This document shows positions 7,506-10,101 of a DNA stretch of 10,101 nucleotides, piece after piece. The translations under genes were made by a program, and so were the position numbers. Below the pieces are notes generated by a model. That model was given only the letters and a program-made list of their open reading frames with translations. It was not told the origin of the DNA and did not search any database. Each line of letters opens with the position of its first letter. Positions within the stretch are counted from its first letter, which is position 1. The stretch comes from Dehalococcoidia bacterium (GTDB taxonomy: Bacteria; Chloroflexota; Dehalococcoidia; GIF9; AB-539-J10). Location: the NCBI GenBank assembly GCA_030669525.1, contig DAOVDO010000023.1, positions 1 to 10,101 of the forward strand. The letters run 5' to 3'.

Positions 7506-7565
7506 CGATTTATTCCAGGTATTGAGTTCTAATATTGTATAACGAAAATCTAAGTTTCTGGAACA

Positions 7566-9098
7566 ATGAGAGTAATTTTTAAAGTCTACCCCGTGATCTC
7601 GCTACTGGCAGCTACTATTTTTTCACCATTACCACAGTCAGTCATAGCTCTGGGATTATTTATACTGGGATTGTATTTCCTGTTGAGAACGCTGCCTCGC
7701 TGGGAAATACCGGTTGCAATGGCTTATCTTTTTGTTATACCGCTTCTATTCCAGCCGGTATTACCAGTCTTTTCGCCTTTGCTGGCGTTACCCATACTAC
7801 CTTTAATAAGCTGCGCCTTTAAGGAAAATGCTCTCAACCTGAGCATCGTTCCTCCAACAAGGCAAAGGGAATTGACGTTAACTTCCAAATCGGTATTATC
7901 CGCTGCCGGAGCAACAACAGTTGTTTCCATTCTCCTGGGAAACTGGACTCTGGCAATAAGCGGTGGCATGGCACTGTTACTTGTTACTGGTATTTTGTTA
8001 TATGTTTTTAAACACTCGCCACTACCACCTGTGGAGGTAGAGCAGAGGGAAATCAGGCTTCTTGCTGGAAATACAACCCGACTAGAAGTCACACTAATAC
8101 GCAAGACCTCTTTCACCCTTCACATCTCCTTAAATTCCAGCTATTCCTGGGTTCGTCCCGCCAGGCAAGAGCTTTTTAGCATACCCGAGAAGTTAGAGAT
8201 TCACCTAACACTCGCCCCTTCACTGTCAGGTCCCTCACAACCGCAGATTGACATATTTTCCACAGACCCCTGGGGACTATTCCAGATGAGACAGGTAATC
8301 GAGCCGGTGAAGCTCTATGTTATTCCACGTGCCAGATACGCTGAATGGCTTGCCCGGAAATATCTCGAAGAAACAGCATCACAGGCTGGAGCTCGTTCAG
8401 CTACATTTTCACCGGTTATATCAGGTATGGCTCCCAGGGGGGGTGTGGAATATTACGACAGCCGGTTCTGCCCGCCAGGCGATAAATTGAAGGACATAGA
8501 TTGGAAACATACTGTGAAGTTGGGCAACATCATAGTTAAAGAATACCGGGAAGAAGCACGACAGATGGCGATAATAGCTGCCAATTTAGCAGTAGCAAAT
8601 ATCGAAGAGGCGGACAAACTGGTTTATAACCTTATTGTCTCAGCATTGACTCTGGCGGGGGCAATAATTCCTGCCGCCATAGCAGCCTATGACCATAAAC
8701 AGGTGCTGGCGGTAACCCCACCCCTTGACTCCAGAGACCTGGTAAAAGAAGCATTGCAATTAGGGCAGGAAGTGGTGTTTATTACACCTCTGAATAGATA
8801 TATCCAACCCCCCGATATCAGGCAGCTTAATATCTCCTTAAGACAACTGCAGGGAACATCTCTGGAGACAGCAAGAAAGCTAAGGGAAATCCTTCAGATT
8901 GAGAGAAAGGCGATAGAGGAAGGGGTCAAGGAACATCCAGCAAAGGAGGCATTGAACCGCGTCACAGCTCATGCCTTACCGCCGGCGACAATAACGGTAA
9001 TTTCCTCCTGGAATCATGATAACGAAGCCCTGTCACTTACCCTGGAGGAGCTAAAAGGCAGGGGATACAATACTACGGTGTTGGAAATCAGAAATTAG
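7566..9098 (+). CDS. DUF58 domain membrane protein
   Basis: A 510-residue protein with about five membrane helices in residues 7-147, a beta-rich region (about 155-250), and a DUF58 core: the segment GVEYYDSRFCPPGD (293-306) followed by IDWKHTVKLGNIIVKEYREE. This matches the family pattern R-x-Y-x-P-G-D...I-D-W. DUF58 proteins are presumed partners of MoxR ATPases and have a vWA-like part. Here the segment after the core reads MAIIAANLAVANI (334-346), with Ala around 338-339 where the metal-site Asp (D-x-S-x-S) is normally found, so metal binding is doubtful. The C-terminal 200 residues are mixed alpha/beta. An in-frame stop at 7551 supports the ATG; no good ribosome site is seen. The 60-bp gap after moxR holds no clear terminator, so it is probably co-transcribed with it. 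Confidence 0.88.
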   Translation: MRVIFKVYPVISLLAATIFSPLPQSVIALGLFILGLYFLLRTLPRWEIPVAMAYLFVIPLLFQPVLPVFSPLLALPILPLISCAFKENALNLSIVPPTRQRELTLTSKSVLSAAGATTVVSILLGNWTLAISGGMALLLVTGILLYVFKHSPLPPVEVEQREIRLLAGNTTRLEVTLIRKTSFTLHISLNSSYSWVRPARQELFSIPEKLEIHLTLAPSLSGPSQPQIDIFSTDPWGLFQMRQVIEPVKLYVIPRARYAEWLARKYLEETASQAGARSATFSPVISGMAPRGGVEYYDSRFCPPGDKLKDIDWKHTVKLGNIIVKEYREEARQMAIIAANLAVANIEEADKLVYNLIVSALTLAGAIIPAAIAAYDHKQVLAVTPPLDSRDLVKEALQLGQEVVFITPLNRYIQPPDIRQLNISLRQLQGTSLETARKLREILQIERKAIEEGVKEHPAKEALNRVTAHALPPATITVISSWNHDNEALSLTLEELKGRGYNTTVLEIRN

Positions 9099-9150
9099 AA
9101 TTTATAGTTTAAAATGAAAAAGGGATACTTGTTGGAATTCTTTCCCGCAG

Positions 9151-9182
9151 TTTTAATTTTTATCTTTGCCTTTTAATTTTTA
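9151..9182 (+). repeat. 12-bp direct repeat in AT-rich gap
   Basis: TTTTAATTTTTA occurs at 9151-9162 and again at 9171-9182, eight bases apart, just before the ATG of the hydrolase gene. The repeat is low-complexity. It could be an operator or simply chance in AT-rich DNA; I can assign no function. Confidence 0.3.
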
Positions 9183-9184
9183 AA

Positions 9185-9853
9185 ATGCTGGTATTAGGTC
9201 ATGCTGGAATTACACTGGGAATCGCCACTGTATTGAATGGTGCCCTGAGCAAAAAATACCCTGTTAGCATTCCTTCTAATTCAGCTTCAACTAAGCTTCC
9301 TTTCATGATGTCTCTGTTTTACTCTCTGGCAAAACGTATAGATATCAGAATCTTGCTGGTTGGTTCACTACTCCCTGATATCATCGATAAGCCAGTGGGG
9401 CAAATCCTGTTACGGGATACCCTTTCCAACGGCAGGATATTCGGCCATACACTGCTCTTTCTGATTATCATCTACGTTGCTGGAATATTGTTATATCAAA
9501 GAAGAAGTAAAAACTGGCTACTTGTCCTGTCATTCGGTACATTTACACATTTAATCTTTGATCAGATGTGGCTTGACCTACATACCCTTTTCTGGCCGCT
9601 ACTCGGATGGAGCTTTGAGAAAGGGTCTCCAGACCTTGTTATCTGGATACAAGATATATTTGCTGGACTGGTATCTGAGTCCAGCGTGTACATCCCCGAG
9701 ATTATCGGGGCTGTGGTGCTGAGCATTTTCATCAAGGAAGTCATACGCCTGAGGTCAGTAGGCAGCTTCATGAAAAGAGGTACTATCGCTACACCGTCAG
9801 GTAAAACTAAAGCTCATTTCTATCAAAAGCAAACGGGGAATACACCAAGATGA
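9185..9853 (+). CDS. YdjM/DUF457-like membrane-bound metal-dependent hydrolase
   Basis: A 222-residue integral membrane protein resembling the YdjM/DUF457 family, annotated as inner-membrane metal-dependent hydrolases; the physiological substrate is unknown. Seen: the N-terminal GHAGITLG (5-12), SLLPDIIDKP (61-70), GRIFGHTLLF (83-92) and FTHLIFDQMW (120-129). These supply the likely metal ligands H6, D65, D68, H88, H122 and D126, together with several hydrophobic segments. The ATG at 9185 is the first start codon after the in-frame stop at 9110-9112, although no Shine-Dalgarno site precedes it. The basic, polar C-terminal tail of about 30 residues carries no motif. The gene lies 86 bp after the DUF58 gene and 80 bp before dxs; it may share a transcript with either, and the sequence does not decide. 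Confidence 0.8.
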   Translation: MLVLGHAGITLGIATVLNGALSKKYPVSIPSNSASTKLPFMMSLFYSLAKRIDIRILLVGSLLPDIIDKPVGQILLRDTLSNGRIFGHTLLFLIIIYVAGILLYQRRSKNWLLVLSFGTFTHLIFDQMWLDLHTLFWPLLGWSFEKGSPDLVIWIQDIFAGLVSESSVYIPEIIGAVVLSIFIKEVIRLRSVGSFMKRGTIATPSGKTKAHFYQKQTGNTPR

Positions 9854-9875
9854 GGCATAGGTAACCAGATGAGTC

Positions 9876-9904
9876 TTTACCAATATGTGACAGTATGGTT
9901 TAAT
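9876..9904 (+). promoter_or_regulatory. Candidate promoter for dxs
   Basis: TTTACC (9876-9881), a 17-nt spacer and TTTAAT (9899-9904) match the sigma-70 consensus at 4 of 6 and 5 of 6 bases. The implied leader before the dxs start is only about 20-25 nt. The 80-bp gap holds no riboswitch-like structure that I can see. The evidence is pattern match only. Confidence 0.35.
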
Positions 9905-9933
9905 ATTAGTCAAATTAAGAAAGCCAGGTGATA

Positions 9934-10101
9934 ATGGCTGGAATATTAAACAGGATTAATAGCGCTAACGACCTCAGGACACTGGTCAAGGCTGAACTGG
10001 ACCAGCTTTGCACAGAGATACGAGAACTACTGATAAGCAGGGTTACTGAAAATGGAGGTCATCTGGCATCAAACCTGGGGGTGGTTGAGCTCGCTGTCGC
10101 A
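9934..10101 (+). CDS. dxs: 1-deoxy-D-xylulose-5-phosphate synthase, N-terminal part
   Basis: The first 56 codons of DXS, the thiamine-diphosphate enzyme that condenses pyruvate and glyceraldehyde 3-phosphate in the first step of the MEP isoprenoid pathway in the cytoplasm. The family signature is clear: an INSANDLR segment near residue 8, then ITS/ELLISRV-like helix residues and ENGGHLASNLGVVELAVA at 39-56, including the conserved cofactor-binding His43. The remaining roughly 570 residues lie beyond the window edge. ATG at 9934 is preceded by AGGTG only three bases away; an in-frame GTG at 9928 would add two residues and cannot be excluded. Its presence argues for a bacterium, since archaea make isoprenoids by the mevalonate route. 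Confidence 0.93.
   Translation, partial: MAGILNRINSANDLRTLVKAELDQLCTEIRELLISRVTENGGHLASNLGVVELAVA

Noticed and set aside
7522..7543. TTGAGT and TATAAC as a promoter for the DUF58 gene
   Set aside because: The spacer is only 10 nt, and no suitable -35 is found 16-18 nt upstream of TATAAC.
7724..8116. Antisense open frame of 130 codons opposite the DUF58 gene
   Set aside because: Lies wholly within a well-supported DUF58 gene, has no ribosome site and no recognisable domain.
9860..9881. Short inverted repeat GGTAA/TTACC upstream of dxs as terminator or riboswitch
   Set aside because: Five AT-rich base pairs around a 12-nt loop, no T run, and no conserved riboswitch core such as CTGAGA of the TPP element.

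Overview
The window looks like a bacterial chromosome segment of moderate GC content, most likely from an uncultured Chloroflexota (Dehalococcoidia-like) organism. The main pointers are dxs, which makes it bacterial rather than archaeal, two geranylgeranyl-reductase (GGR) family flavoproteins, and a MoxR/DUF58/DUF4350/DUF4129 membrane cluster of a kind shared between Chloroflexota and archaea. The phylum is an inference from gene content and remembered family resemblance. I see no mobile element, CRISPR array, tRNA or rRNA, and no convincing intrinsic terminator.

Left part (1-3130): two GGR-family FAD proteins are transcribed away from each other from a 111-bp gap that holds a symmetric -10 element. 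The left one is on the minus strand, starts with TTG and runs off the window. The right one overlaps by 4 bp (ATGA) with a 256-residue protein of unknown function that has two N-terminal membrane helices, so those two products are probably made and used together.

Middle part (3251-9098): five plus-strand genes look like one functional module. In order they encode a 105-residue three-helix membrane protein; a 659-residue exported protein (helical region, about three Ig-like domains, one membrane helix, cytoplasmic DUF4129 tail); a DUF4350 protein anchored at both ends and carrying a perfect EF-hand-like loop; a MoxR AAA+ ATPase with the only strong Shine-Dalgarno site; and a DUF58 membrane protein. 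The module resembles the widespread MoxR-DUF58-transglutaminase/DUF4129 clusters. It differs in having no transglutaminase, a MoxR with Leu where sensor-1 Asn is expected, and a DUF58 protein without the usual metal-site Asp. I infer an envelope-spanning complex with an outer Ig/EF-hand part and an inner ATPase; its substrate is unknown.

Right part (9185-10101): a YdjM/DUF457-like membrane-bound metal-dependent hydrolase is followed by the first 56 codons of dxs, the entry enzyme of the MEP isoprenoid pathway, with a candidate promoter in front. Having dxs and two GGR-type prenyl reductases within 10 kb hints at isoprenoid lipid or quinone metabolism, but they are separated by the unrelated module.
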